64,000 nucleotides of DNA from JAAZIN01 sp964441025 (GTDB lineage Bacteria; Bacillota; Dethiobacteria; DTU022): assembly GCA_964441025.1 (NCBI GenBank), contig CAYTXG010000007.1:1-64000 (forward strand), read 5' to 3'. The notes under the pieces are model-generated. The model searched no databases. It was given only the letters and a program-made list of their open reading frames with translations, and was not told the DNA's origin. A program made the translations under genes and the position numbers. Below, one piece after another: positions 7,683-16,435 of the stretch; within the stretch, counting starts at the first letter, position 1; the number at the start of each line of letters is the position of its first letter.

Positions 7683-9221
7683 CTAGGGGTTAAAACGGTC
7701 ACCCCTCGTGCGCAGCGATTTAAGGGCCGGGCCCTCGATAATATCGCCCTCGTATGTGAAGCGGGAACCGTGGCAGGGGCAGTCCCAGGAGCGCTCCGCT
7801 TCATTCCAGACCGGTTCGCAGCCCATGTGGGTGCAGATCAGTTCCACCGCATGCACCCGTCCTTCGTCGTCCTTGTACAGCCCTGTGCCGCTGTCCTCCA
7901 CAACTACCGCCTCGCCCGGGGACAGCTCCTTCTCCCGGGGGATATTTTCCAGCTTGACGGCAGCCTCCGGCGCCTGTTTGATTGGGCCCGCGGTTGTTTT
8001 CGCAGATTGCTTGATCAGCGGATCGGGTTTGAAACGCGCCGGATCATAGACGTCCTTCCAGGGACTTTCCCCATGTACGATCAGGTCCCTGAGCAAAATG
8101 GACGACGCTGTTGCATTGGTCATGCCCCATTTGCGGAACCCGGTGGCCACGTAAACATTAGGCAGCCCGGGGTCAAGGTGTCCTGCATAGGGAACCTGAT
8201 CAAGGGTTGTGTAATCCTGGGTGGACCAGCGGAAAGGCACACCGGTGACAGGGAAGTTCTGTTCAGCAAACCGGGACAGGTTGAGGTAGTGGACTCCTGT
8301 GGGCGGGCCCTGGCCTGTTCTGTGATTCTCACCGGTGACGATAATCAACTCGCTGCCGTTGTAAGGGGTACTCCGCAGGGATCTGGAGGGTTTTTCTGCC
8401 GATATGTAAACGCCGTCAGGGAATATCTCATTTGCAGTAATAGCGATGGCATAGGCCCTTTCCGGGTACATGCGGGCATAGTAGTAGCCGCCGCCTCCAT
8501 AAGCGGGGAAATGGGAGGCCATAACTACCTTTGCGGCGATTACCTTGTGCCCTGTTGCGGTGATGATCGTAAAGGGGGCCCCCGCCTGAAAATCAACGGC
8601 CCTGGTCCGTTCAAAGATGTGGCTGCCCCCGCCTGGAATTTTAGCCGCCAGGGCCAGCAGGTACTTGCGGGGGTGGAACTGGGCCTGGTCGTCGAAGCGC
8701 TCCGCCGCCCTTACTTCGAAAGGCAGGGGAGTTTGCTCCAGGAATTGGGCTTTGATCCCCAGGCTGGAGGCGGCCCTGACCTCGTCCTCGATTTGCTTGA
8801 CATATTGCTCCTGCCGGGTGTAGATATAGGCGGGCTGTCTCGAGAAATCGCAGCTGATTCCGTTTTCATTGATCAGCCCCTCGATAAAGGAAATAGCATA
8901 CTCATTGGCCTCCGCATACTGGCGGGCCTTTTCCAGGCCCAAGTTTTTGATCAGCTGGTCATAGATCAGGCTGTGCTGCGAGGTGACCTTGGCTGTGGTG
9001 TGTCCCGAGGTCCCCTGACCGACGCGGTCGGCCTCAATGACTGCAACGGTCAGGTTGGACTGTTTTAGCAGGTAGGCGGTGGTTATGCCGGTGAGGCCGC
9101 CTCCCACCACAGCCACATCAATTCTAAGGTCCTCCTCCAGCGCCGGATAATTTGTTGTCTCTGTGGATGCCATCCAGTACGGCTGCGGCAGTCCGGTAAA
9201 TGCAAAGTCTTTCCCTGACAA
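7683..9221 (-). CDS. FAD-dependent oxidoreductase (DAO family) with C-terminal Rieske domain
   Basis: 512 residues. Residues about 30-370 are a DAO/glycine oxidase-type FAD domain with dinucleotide motif VAVVGGGLTGITTAYLL near the start and a substrate-binding beta-sheet; a linker follows, and the last 85 residues are a Rieske [2Fe-2S] domain with CTHMGC and CPCHGS, the canonical two-Cys/two-His ligand pairs. The fusion is common in Bacillota but its substrate is unknown; electrons would pass between FAD and the Rieske cluster. The start is TTG at 9221, nine bases after AGGAGGGG; no better start exists. Cytoplasmic, no Tat signal, which is unusual for Rieske proteins but normal for this fusion. 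It marks the last GC-rich gene before the AT-rich island. Confidence 0.9.
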   Translation of the reverse strand: MSGKDFAFTGLPQPYWMASTETTNYPALEEDLRIDVAVVGGGLTGITTAYLLKQSNLTVAVIEADRVGQGTSGHTTAKVTSQHSLIYDQLIKNLGLEKARQYAEANEYAISFIEGLINENGISCDFSRQPAYIYTRQEQYVKQIEDEVRAASSLGIKAQFLEQTPLPFEVRAAERFDDQAQFHPRKYLLALAAKIPGGGSHIFERTRAVDFQAGAPFTIITATGHKVIAAKVVMASHFPAYGGGGYYYARMYPERAYAIAITANEIFPDGVYISAEKPSRSLRSTPYNGSELIIVTGENHRTGQGPPTGVHYLNLSRFAEQNFPVTGVPFRWSTQDYTTLDQVPYAGHLDPGLPNVYVATGFRKWGMTNATASSILLRDLIVHGESPWKDVYDPARFKPDPLIKQSAKTTAGPIKQAPEAAVKLENIPREKELSPGEAVVVEDSGTGLYKDDEGRVHAVELICTHMGCEPVWNEAERSWDCPCHGSRFTYEGDIIEGPALKSLRTRGDRFNP

Positions 9222-9716
9222 ATCTACCCCTCCTGGAATTGATAGATCTATTCTTTGTAACTGAAGCTTGATCTATGCAATATTCGCACTCTGCGGTGAT
9301 GCTACTGTTTGAAACTGGAATTAGCCAACCCCAAGCAGCCAAAGGATACTTGTTAGTAAACGCTGTCCATGTTTACCGATAGCCAGAAGTGGGTCCCCGA
9401 GGTAATGTATGACTTATGGCCAAGTATGTAATGAAGTTTTTAAATTGATGTGCTTTATGACAAATAATCACTATAGAAAGGTGCAGCAAACCATTTTGGC
9501 AAGGTTTTAGCTAAGGTACATCGTTGTTTGTGGTTTTTGAACTATACCATGTGTCCAGTTTTAGCTTTACCCTTGGCCACCAATAGACTGCTCTAAGTAA
9601 ACGATCCCATTGTTATTTTAAGTCAAACAATCAACTCTTGAAAAATTTCTTGAGCAAGCAGGATTAAAAAAGATCATATAGAATATAAATGAAAAGGTTT
9701 GTGCAAACGATTGTAG
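9222..9716. other. 495-base intergenic region at the left edge of the AT-rich island
   Basis: Divergent between the Rieske oxidoreductase and the LacI-type gene. Base composition becomes AT-rich within it. It contains no complete gene; short open stretches on the plus strand (around 9375-9430 and 9480-9600) look like decayed coding sequence but match nothing I recognise, so a worn insertion sequence is possible and unproven. The last 20 bases hold the LacI-type operator. Confidence 0.5.
9702..9715 (+). promoter_or_regulatory. LacI-type operator overlapping the lacI-like start region
   Basis: TGCAAACGATTGTA fits the LacI/cre-type palindrome TGNAANCGNTTNCA with a central CG. It abuts the start codons of the regulator, which suggests autorepression. 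Two related sites lie at 12029 and 23652; the reverse complement of the latter shares the 11-mer TGCAAACGATT. Confidence 0.6.
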
Positions 9717-10742
9717 GTGATTGTGCTGGTAACTATTAAAGAGGTTGCCCAAAAAGCTGGGGTTTCCATAAGCACTGTGTCACGTGCTTTAAGTGGTAAA
9801 GTACCGGTTTCTGAGGAAACCAAAACTAAAGTATTGCAAGCTGTTATGGAACTAAAATACCGTCCCAATGCAATCGCTCAGGTTTTGAAACTTGGGAAAT
9901 CAAAAACTGTAGGATTGTTAGTTCCAAATTTCCACAGTCTGGTTTTCCCAGCCGCTATAACTGGAATTACTGAAGTGCTAAGTAAATACGGCTATCTATT
10001 GGTGTTGTGTAATACGGAGGAAAATCTTATTCTTGAGAAAAAATATGTAGAAAATTTGCGACTACGTTTAGTTGATGGTCTAATTTTTTCTACAGCTACT
10101 GATGAAAGTAAACATATATTAGAGCTCAAGGAAGAGGGTTTTCCGGTAGTGCTTTTACTGCGACATCTTGCTGAAAAAGTTGACGCAGTAATTGCTGATA
10201 ACTATCAGGGTGCTTACGATGGATGTAAATTATTGATAGAAAGGGGCTTTAAACGGATAGCGTTTATTAATGGCAGTCTAAAACTAGACCTATACCGGAA
10301 GCGTTTCGAGGGTTTTAAAAAAGCAATGTTTGATGGAAAAGTGGCGCCTGACGAGACCATAATTTTTCATGACGTAGATGGTTTGGAAGATGGGCACCGT
10401 ACTGTAATTAATATGCTGAAGTGTAAACAACGCCCTGATGCAATTTTTGCCACAAGCGATCCCAAGGCTCTTGGCTCAATAAAAGCAGCCAGGGAGTTTG
10501 GCTTGCGTGTTCCTGCAGACATCTCTATTTTGGGTTTTGATGGTATAGAAATTACAGGATTTGTGGATCCCCCTTTGAGCACGATGTCCCAGCCTTTTTA
10601 TGAACTTGGGAAAAAATCTGCTGAGAGGTTAGTTAAGCTAATGAACACAAATAGAAAATTGAAAACTGTTGTGGAGAAAGTTCCCGTTAATCTGCTTTTG
10701 CGAGGTTCTGTAGGTTATAAAAACTCTTTTCCCCAAAAATAA
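9717..10742 (+). CDS. LacI-family transcriptional regulator of the island
   Basis: About 340 residues. An N-terminal helix-turn-helix reads TIKEVAQKAGVSISTVSRALSG (LacI hallmark, with the hinge helix region RPNAIAQVLKLGKS), followed by a periplasmic-binding-protein-like effector domain (TVGLLVPNFHS to the C-terminus, VDPPLSTMSQP near the end). It should bind the 14-bp palindromes in this island and respond to a small sugar or acid. The start is ambiguous: GTG 9717, GTG 9723 or CTG 9726, none with a strong ribosome site; the operator touches this region, so expression is probably low and autorepressed. AT-rich codon use sets it apart from the gene before it. The target genes are inferred from operator similarity only. 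Confidence 0.88.
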   Translation: MIVLVTIKEVAQKAGVSISTVSRALSGKVPVSEETKTKVLQAVMELKYRPNAIAQVLKLGKSKTVGLLVPNFHSLVFPAAITGITEVLSKYGYLLVLCNTEENLILEKKYVENLRLRLVDGLIFSTATDESKHILELKEEGFPVVLLLRHLAEKVDAVIADNYQGAYDGCKLLIERGFKRIAFINGSLKLDLYRKRFEGFKKAMFDGKVAPDETIIFHDVDGLEDGHRTVINMLKCKQRPDAIFATSDPKALGSIKAAREFGLRVPADISILGFDGIEITGFVDPPLSTMSQPFYELGKKSAERLVKLMNTNRKLKTVVEKVPVNLLLRGSVGYKNSFPQK

Positions 10743-10814
10743 GGTTAATTATTTTAGTGGCTACTATATTCACGGAATAGCACCTTTATTAGCAACTCAG
10801 AAAGGAGTGTTCTT

Positions 10815-11843
10815 ATGGGTAGCTGTCATTTAGCCTATAGGAAGAATGGACATGATACAAGGTTTTCCTTTGACGATATTCTTGGAGAAAATATAAATTT
10901 ATTAAAAAGCATAAATATTGCTAAAAAGGCCGCTAAAACAGATGTTAGAGTACTTTTACAGGGGGATACAGGGACGGGAAAGGAAGTTTTCGCCCAGGCT
11001 ATTCATAATTATAGTACCCGTTCCAGCACTGGTCGTTTCGTAGCAATAAACTGTAGCGCAATACCGAACGAAATAATTGAAAGTGAAATGTTTGGATATG
11101 AGTATGGGGCTTTCACCGGAGCAAAGCGTAGTGGACACATGGGGATATTTGAGCTAGCTCAGGGAGGCACACTTTTTTTGGATGAAATCAGTGAACTTTC
11201 TTTAGAGGCTCAAGCAAAGCTTTTACGAACAATAGAGGAAAATAGAGTTCGACGTATTGGAGGACATAAGTTAATAGATCTTGATGTCCGTATAATTTGT
11301 GCAACCAACCGGGATCTACTGAGGTTTGTTAAAGAAAAAAAGTTTCGGGATGATCTGTACTATAGGCTATGTGTAGTTGTTATTAGCATACCACCACTCT
11401 GTGAACGAAAAGAAGACATTCCCGAATTAATCAACTTTTTTGTATCGAATTATGCTCAAGAACTCGATCGAAAAATTAAACACATTCATGAAAGAGCAAA
11501 ACATGCGCTATGCAATTATAATTGGCCAGGAAATATTCGAGAACTAAAAAATGTAATTGAACAGGCTGTTCTATTTTGCGATGGGGATGCCTTGTTATAT
11601 AGACACCTGCCCGAGGCCATCCTAGATTATTCAGATATTCCAACAGATCGTAATTGCAACTTGCCAACACTTACCTTACAAGAATTAGAGAAGACAGCAA
11701 TAGAACAAGCAATAAGCAGATCGTCCGGTAATATGAGCAAGGCTGCAAGCATGCTGGGAATAGGTCGGACCACACTATACCGTAAAATAAAGGAATTCAA
11801 AATTGAAAAACCGCTAATCTCCAATGGTTATGGATCCATATAG
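10815..11843 (+). CDS. Sigma-54-dependent activator without sensor domain
   Basis: 342 residues. An AAA+ sigma-54 interaction domain starts at about residue 18: Walker A GDTGTGKE (50-57), GAFTGA loop (98-103), Walker B TLFLDEI (119-125), CATNRDL, then a C-terminal Fis-type helix-turn-helix (about 292-331, MSKAASMLGIGRTTLYRKIKE). The GAFTGA loop is intact, so it should open sigma-54 promoters. No PAS, GAF, receiver or ligand domain precedes the AAA+ module; signal input must come from elsewhere, e.g. the LacI-type regulator or a partner protein. ATG 10815 follows AAAGGAG. Its natural target is the -24/-12 promoter at 12046, 200 bases downstream of its stop codon. Confidence 0.92.
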   Translation: MGSCHLAYRKNGHDTRFSFDDILGENINLLKSINIAKKAAKTDVRVLLQGDTGTGKEVFAQAIHNYSTRSSTGRFVAINCSAIPNEIIESEMFGYEYGAFTGAKRSGHMGIFELAQGGTLFLDEISELSLEAQAKLLRTIEENRVRRIGGHKLIDLDVRIICATNRDLLRFVKEKKFRDDLYYRLCVVVISIPPLCERKEDIPELINFFVSNYAQELDRKIKHIHERAKHALCNYNWPGNIRELKNVIEQAVLFCDGDALLYRHLPEAILDYSDIPTDRNCNLPTLTLQELEKTAIEQAISRSSGNMSKAASMLGIGRTTLYRKIKEFKIEKPLISNGYGSI

Positions 11844-12028
11844 GATTTGTATGTTGGTGGAATCACTTATATCTTAAGGGGGTGTTTATTCTCGAGAAAG
11901 CGGTTAACACGTGTCTCTAAAGGTTAGGCTTAAGTAAGGAGCGTGATGTTCAACTATGGGATGGTTTTTTTGCAGCTGTTCTAATATGGGGCAGCCAGCA
12001 TATTAAAACGTAGCAAAAGACGCTCATT

Positions 12029-12042
12029 TGAAAGCGTTTCGG
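12029..12042 (+). promoter_or_regulatory. LacI-type operator next to the sigma-54 promoter
   Basis: TGAAAGCGTTTCGG matches the palindrome half TGAAAGCGTTTC with two mismatches at the right end. It ends three bases before the -24 element at 12046, so a bound LacI-type repressor could block sigma-54 holoenzyme. It is the weakest of the three sites by symmetry. Confidence 0.5.
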
Positions 12043-12045
12043 GCT

Positions 12046-12060
12046 TGGCATTTAATTTGC
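12046..12060 (+). promoter_or_regulatory. Sigma-54 (-24/-12) promoter of the decarboxylase operon
   Basis: TGGCATTTAATTTGC matches the TGGCAC-N5-TTGC consensus, with GG and GC exactly 11 bases apart by position (2-3 and 14-15 of the motif). The operon's first start codon is at 12115 and its activator gene lies just upstream at 10815. An imperfect inverted repeat (ACGCT at about 12019, AGCGT at 12033) may be the activator's upstream site. Confidence 0.75.
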
Positions 12061-12114
12061 GTATTTTAACAGAACATAACAAAACATATCTCAGAGTCTA
12101 GGAGGCAAAGGTGC

Positions 12115-13461
12115 ATGTACGATTTAAAAAGTTTCATTGAAAACTTGGAAGGTAATAGGGATCATATGGTAACTGTTAAAAGGGAGGTCGACCCTAAATT
12201 TGAAGCAACTGCTATTTTAGAAAAATTGGAATCACAAAATAAGCAACCAGCTGTGTTCTATGAAAAAGTTAAGGGAAGCAGCATTCCTGTTATTAGCAAT
12301 CTATTTGCAGACAGGGAGCGCATAGCTCTAGCGTTTGGAACAACTGAACAAGGTTTGAATAAGGCTGTTAGAGAGCTAGAAGAAAAACGTATTGAACCTG
12401 TTATGGTCGATGACGCACCGGTACAAGAAATAGTTATGCAGGGGGAAGATGTTAACCTTAATGATTTACCTGTCTTGTGGCATAACGAGGATGATGGGGG
12501 AAAATACATCACTGCTGGGTTATTAGTAAGCAAGGATCCTGAAACAAATATCAGGAATGTAGGTATTTATCGGCATCTTATACAGGGCAGGGATCAGGTC
12601 AGTGTGCACTTTGCAGAAGTTGCGCATGGAAGGTTGTTGTATGACAAATGGACAAGTATGGGCAAGCGTATGCCGGTAGCTATAACAATTGGGCACCATC
12701 CTCTGGTTTATCTGGGCGGGCTTAGCTTTGTTCCTTTTGGTGTAGACGAGTATTCTGTTATGGGAGCGTTTATGCAAGAACCCTTACGGGTTGTTAAGTG
12801 TAAGACCGTTGACCTGGAGGTCCCTGCGGATGCCGAAATTGTTCTTGAGGGCTATATAGACCCCGACGCTTTTGAACTAGATGGGCCTATCGGAGAGTAC
12901 ACTTCAGTATATGGAAAAACCCGGCAGAATCCATTTATAAAAATAACAGCTATTACAATGAGGAAAAACCCTGTATATCTTGATTGCTTTAACGGGCATA
13001 TTGACCATATGCAACTTGGGGGTACAACAAGACTAAGTTCTATTTATCGTGCCGTACGCGTGGCTTGCCCAACAGTTCAGGATGTTTATATGCCTCCCTC
13101 TGGCACATGCCGTTTTTCTTGTTATATAAGTATTAAAAAACGTCATGAAGGGGAAGCAAAAAATGCTATCTGTGCAGCTATAGGAGCGGATCCTTTTATG
13201 AAACTCTGTGTTGTTGTGGATGATGATGTAGATATCTTTAATGATTCGGCGGTTCTTCTAGCGATCAATACCCGCCTGAAACCCTTAGGTAATGTATTTG
13301 CAATACCCAACGCCAAAACCAACAACCTTGATCCAACAGTAGAAAATGAGATGTTAGTAACCAAAATAGGCATCGATGCAACAAAACCTTTAGCAGGGTA
13401 TCCGAAAACTGTATCGGTGCCAGGATCGAACGATATTAATCTCAGTCAATATATTGGTTAA
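12115..13461 (+). CDS. UbiD-family prenyl-FMN-dependent (de)carboxylase
   Basis: 448 residues, the usual length of UbiD-type reversible decarboxylases. These use prenylated FMN made by UbiX to (de)carboxylate aromatic, heteroaromatic or alpha,beta-unsaturated acids. Visible features: N-terminal DLKSFIENLEG; the catalytic Arg in NVGIYRHLIQGRDQ; the FMN/metal region LEGYIDPDAFELDGPIGEYTSVYG with the catalytic Glu pair; CFNGHIDHMQLGG; and GIDATKPLAGYPK at the end. UbiX and an LpdD-like chaperone are in the same island. Start ATG 12115 follows AGGAGGCAAAGGTGC. The substrate is not assignable; subfamilies acting on dihydroxybenzoate, furandicarboxylate or pyrrole carboxylate look alike. First gene of the sigma-54-driven operon. 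Confidence 0.9.
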   Translation: MYDLKSFIENLEGNRDHMVTVKREVDPKFEATAILEKLESQNKQPAVFYEKVKGSSIPVISNLFADRERIALAFGTTEQGLNKAVRELEEKRIEPVMVDDAPVQEIVMQGEDVNLNDLPVLWHNEDDGGKYITAGLLVSKDPETNIRNVGIYRHLIQGRDQVSVHFAEVAHGRLLYDKWTSMGKRMPVAITIGHHPLVYLGGLSFVPFGVDEYSVMGAFMQEPLRVVKCKTVDLEVPADAEIVLEGYIDPDAFELDGPIGEYTSVYGKTRQNPFIKITAITMRKNPVYLDCFNGHIDHMQLGGTTRLSSIYRAVRVACPTVQDVYMPPSGTCRFSCYISIKKRHEGEAKNAICAAIGADPFMKLCVVVDDDVDIFNDSAVLLAINTRLKPLGNVFAIPNAKTNNLDPTVENEMLVTKIGIDATKPLAGYPKTVSVPGSNDINLSQYIG

Positions 13462-13485
13462 GACAATTAAAAGGAGGAAGCGCAC

Positions 13486-14505
13486 GTGAAAAAAAGCTTT
13501 ATCTGTTTTTTTGTAGTTTCTACGTTAATTGGCTTGCTTGCTTTGGGTGGGTGTTCTGATGGTACTACTTCAGGGGAAGATACAAAGGTCACCATGATTA
13601 TTGCAACGGCTACTACAAATGATCAGCAACATCTCGCATTGAATAAGATTAAGGAATTAATCGAATCAAAAACAGACAAAATCGAGGTGCAGACTTACCC
13701 ATCTGGACAATTAGGGACAAATGATCAAATGCATCAGGAGCTGTTATCCGGTGACTTGCATTTGCTTATTGAGCCGACTGCTTTTATGGGTGGTTTTTGT
13801 AGCATCATGAACGTTGTAGATTTGCCTTATTTTCTTGATGACTCGCTGACAGCTAGCGAGTTATTAAATGGTCCAGCCGGTGACGATCTACGTAATTATG
13901 TCGAAGACAAAATGGGCGTTTTAATAGGAGGGTTTTATTCTTACGGAGACAGGGTTACTATGACCAAATTCCCCGTAAACAGTATCAATGATTTTACCGG
14001 TAAAAAAATACGCATTATGGGTGCGAAAGTTCTTCAAGATCAATTTGACAGTTGGGGTGGGGCAGGCATTCCGATGGGTCCTGCAGAGTTGTATACTTCA
14101 TTGCAGCAAGGTGCAGTAGATGGATTGGAAAGCGGTGTAACATTCTTTTTTACAGGTAAGTACTATGAGGTTTGTGACTATATCCTCACAGAACCCAATG
14201 CATCCTTTCTATCAATTTCTTTGATAAACAAGGATTGGCTTAACAGTTTACCAGATGATCTTGCAAAAATAGTAACTGATACCGCATTAGAAGTAGCAAG
14301 TTATTTTGCAGATACGACAATAACAATGCAAGAAGAGGCAATGGAAGTTATGACAGATGCAGGAATTCAGGTTATTGATGCTTCTCCTGCATTAAGGGAA
14401 GAATTAATAGAGGCAAGCCAGAAGGTGCATCAAGTGTTCTTAGAGGATAATCCTGATGCAGAACAGATCTACAAAAATCTAGAAGAGATCCTAAGAGGTA
14501 AATAG
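13486..14505 (+). CDS. TRAP transporter substrate-binding lipoprotein (DctP type)
   Basis: 339 residues. Signal peptide of the lipoprotein type with lipobox LGGC (Cys 23), then the DctP fold: SGQLGTNDQMHQEL, FPVNSINDFTGKKIRIMGAKV (the conserved Arg that grips the substrate carboxylate in TRAP binding proteins), QLYTSLQQGAVDGLESG and the terminal helical segment. It captures an organic acid outside the membrane and passes it to the Q and M subunits that follow. AAAGGAGGAAG precedes ATG 13486, 24 bases after the UbiD stop, so it is co-transcribed. Presence of the conserved Arg suggests a carboxylate ligand, compatible with a UbiD substrate. Confidence 0.9.
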   Translation: MKKSFICFFVVSTLIGLLALGGCSDGTTSGEDTKVTMIIATATTNDQQHLALNKIKELIESKTDKIEVQTYPSGQLGTNDQMHQELLSGDLHLLIEPTAFMGGFCSIMNVVDLPYFLDDSLTASELLNGPAGDDLRNYVEDKMGVLIGGFYSYGDRVTMTKFPVNSINDFTGKKIRIMGAKVLQDQFDSWGGAGIPMGPAELYTSLQQGAVDGLESGVTFFFTGKYYEVCDYILTEPNASFLSISLINKDWLNSLPDDLAKIVTDTALEVASYFADTTITMQEEAMEVMTDAGIQVIDASPALREELIEASQKVHQVFLEDNPDAEQIYKNLEEILRGK

Positions 14506-14511
14506 CAAAAC

Positions 14512-14549
14512 ATGTCGGCGCTGGAAATAAGATTTACCAGCGCCGACAT
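14512..14549 (+). promoter_or_regulatory. Intercistronic stem-loop between dctP and dctQ
   Basis: ATGTCGGCGCTGG (14512-14524) pairs perfectly with CCAGCGCCGACAT (14537-14549): 13 bp around a 12-base A/T-rich loop. No T-run follows. Such hairpins after the binding-protein gene of ABC and TRAP operons stabilise the 5' transcript or reduce readthrough, giving excess binding protein over membrane subunits. Confidence 0.75.
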
Positions 14550-14617
14550 TGCAAAATATTATGCCGCATAACCCTACTAGTATCTAAAGCTGGGAAGTTT
14601 GGATGGGAGGCAAAAAT

Positions 14618-15106
14618 GTGAAACAAAATATTAACATTATAAGTAGCAGAGTTAGGAAGATGCTTGAATTGTTTTCATGTTTAATGCTATGTGTTTGTAC
14701 AGCTTCTGCATTTTATGGAGCTATTGTAAGGTATGTTTTTAACAACCCTGTCAAGTGGGTGGAAGAGTTAAGTGCATTGAGCTTAGTATGGATGGTGTTA
14801 AGCTATCAATTCAAGCTCGAGGTGGAAAACGACCAACTTTCAATGTCAGTCCTCTTTGATAGAATGCCAGGTAAGTTGAGAAAAATCATTACTTATGTGC
14901 AACATATTCTTGTAATATTAATCTTCGGTTACTTACTTGTACCGGCTTTTAATATTGTTCAAAGGAATTATATGATGACCACAACTACACAAGGTTTGGG
15001 CTTACCTATTTGGATTGCATATCTAATTATGCCTTTTTACATAATTACTGCAATACTTGTAAAGCTTTCAAAAATAATCTTTAAAAATCCGAGGAATATA
15101 ATTTAG
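14618..15106 (+). CDS. TRAP transporter small membrane subunit (DctQ type)
   Basis: About 162 residues with four predicted membrane helices (near residues 15-35, 45-65, 85-105, 125-145), the usual DctQ layout. The conserved FYGAIVRYVFNNPVKWVEELS segment is the family landmark. It bridges substrate delivery and the DctM channel. GTG 14618 has GGGAGG seven bases upstream; an ATG at 14603 is possible but the ribosome site then lies inside the gene. The stop is 23 bases before dctM. Confidence 0.85.
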   Translation: MKQNINIISSRVRKMLELFSCLMLCVCTASAFYGAIVRYVFNNPVKWVEELSALSLVWMVLSYQFKLEVENDQLSMSVLFDRMPGKLRKIITYVQHILVILIFGYLLVPAFNIVQRNYMMTTTTQGLGLPIWIAYLIMPFYIITAILVKLSKIIFKNPRNII

Positions 15107-15129
15107 CAGACAGAAAAGAGGATGTCGGC

Positions 15130-16389
15130 ATGCTGTGGAGCATAGCAATACTTTTACTGTGTATCATACTGGGAATGCCAATATATGTAGGAATTCTACT
15201 GGCGAGTACTATTTTAATCTGTGTTATCCTTGGTTTGCCAGAAACTATGATTATCACCGCGATTTTTGACGGCATTGGAAAGTTCACATTAACAGCAGTG
15301 CCATTTTTTATACTGGCCGGTTCGTTTATAGCTAAAAGTAAGATGGCTGAAAGAATGGTGGGCAGCATAACACCGTGGCTAGTCAAGGTCAAAGGTGGTA
15401 TTGCCATTGCATCTGTTATTGCAAATGAAATCTTTGGTGCAGTTTCAGGTGCATCGGCTGCGGCAACTGGTACAATCGGGAGAACCATGTATCCTGCCGT
15501 AAGTAAAGCATATGGTGAAAAATTTTCGTTAGGATTGTTTGCATCATGCGGAGGGTTAGCCATTGTTATGCCTCCTAGTATAACTTTAATACTTTATGGC
15601 GTTTGTACAAATACTTCGATTGGCCTCTTATTTTTAGCTGGAATCGTGCCAGCGATAATTATAGGCATCCTAATTAGTGGATATATAATTTTTGTTAGTA
15701 AACCAATCGATAAGGAGATTAGATTTGACCTGAAGGGTGCCCTTAAAAAAACACTACATGGAATCCCCATATTGCTTCTTCCGGTGTTTGTTCTAGGCGG
15801 TATTTATAGAGGTGTTTTTACTCCAACAGAAGCGGGTGCTTTTGCTGCTGTATATTCACTGGTGTTACCACTTGTAATCTATAGGGAAATAAGTTTGCGG
15901 CAAGTAATGGAATGTTTGAAAGAAACAGTGAAAATATGCGGACAAATATTTATATTAATAGGTGCCAGTGTAGTCTTCTCACAAGCGCTTGCTTTGGCGC
16001 AAGTTCCGGCATTACTACAGAATGCTTTAGGCGGTCTTTCCCCGTTAGTATTTCTGATCGTTTTCAATATTGTTATGCTATTAGTCGGGTGTATTTTTGA
16101 CCCAACTTCTGCTGTCCTGGTATTTTCACCCATTGTGTACCCCATTGCTGAAATAATTGGTATTGACTTAATACATCTGGGCATAATTTTTGCTGTAAAC
16201 CTGGCTATTGGAATGTTTACACCTCCTTTTGGTATTAATTTGTTTGTCATGCAAAGTATCTTTAAGAAACCTCTTGATCAGATAGCTATGTCTGCAGTTC
16301 CATATTTTTTCGTATTCGTTGTTGGTTTAGCGATTATCACTTATTTCCCACAGATTTATATGTGGGTTCCGTATCTTGGCATGCGGTGA
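15130..16389 (+). CDS. TRAP transporter large permease (DctM type)
   Basis: 419 residues, about 12 membrane helices: IAILLLCIILGMPIYVGILLA at the N-terminus, FFILAGSFIAKSKMAERM, FGAVSGASAAATGTIGRTMYPAV (the family's Ser/Gly-rich pore motif), MPPSITLILYGV, and LAIGMFTPPFGINLFVMQSIF near the end. It imports the acid with sodium symport. ATG 15130 follows AGAGGATG. With DctP and DctQ it forms a complete TRAP system, so uptake genes of the island are intact. Confidence 0.92.
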   Translation: MLWSIAILLLCIILGMPIYVGILLASTILICVILGLPETMIITAIFDGIGKFTLTAVPFFILAGSFIAKSKMAERMVGSITPWLVKVKGGIAIASVIANEIFGAVSGASAAATGTIGRTMYPAVSKAYGEKFSLGLFASCGGLAIVMPPSITLILYGVCTNTSIGLLFLAGIVPAIIIGILISGYIIFVSKPIDKEIRFDLKGALKKTLHGIPILLLPVFVLGGIYRGVFTPTEAGAFAAVYSLVLPLVIYREISLRQVMECLKETVKICGQIFILIGASVVFSQALALAQVPALLQNALGGLSPLVFLIVFNIVMLLVGCIFDPTSAVLVFSPIVYPIAEIIGIDLIHLGIIFAVNLAIGMFTPPFGINLFVMQSIFKKPLDQIAMSAVPYFFVFVVGLAIITYFPQIYMWVPYLGMR

Positions 16390-16435
16390 TTCTGGTTAGG
16401 ATTCACGGCAGCTAACTTGGGAGGCAATATTAACA

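Noticed and set aside
7653..9068. 471-codon plus-strand open frame
   Set aside because: It lies opposite the Rieske-FAD oxidoreductase, whose domains are clear, and matches nothing itself.
9240..9600. Possible worn insertion sequence at the left edge of the island
   Set aside because: Short frames around 9375-9430 hint at decayed coding sequence, but no transposase motif or inverted ends could be seen.
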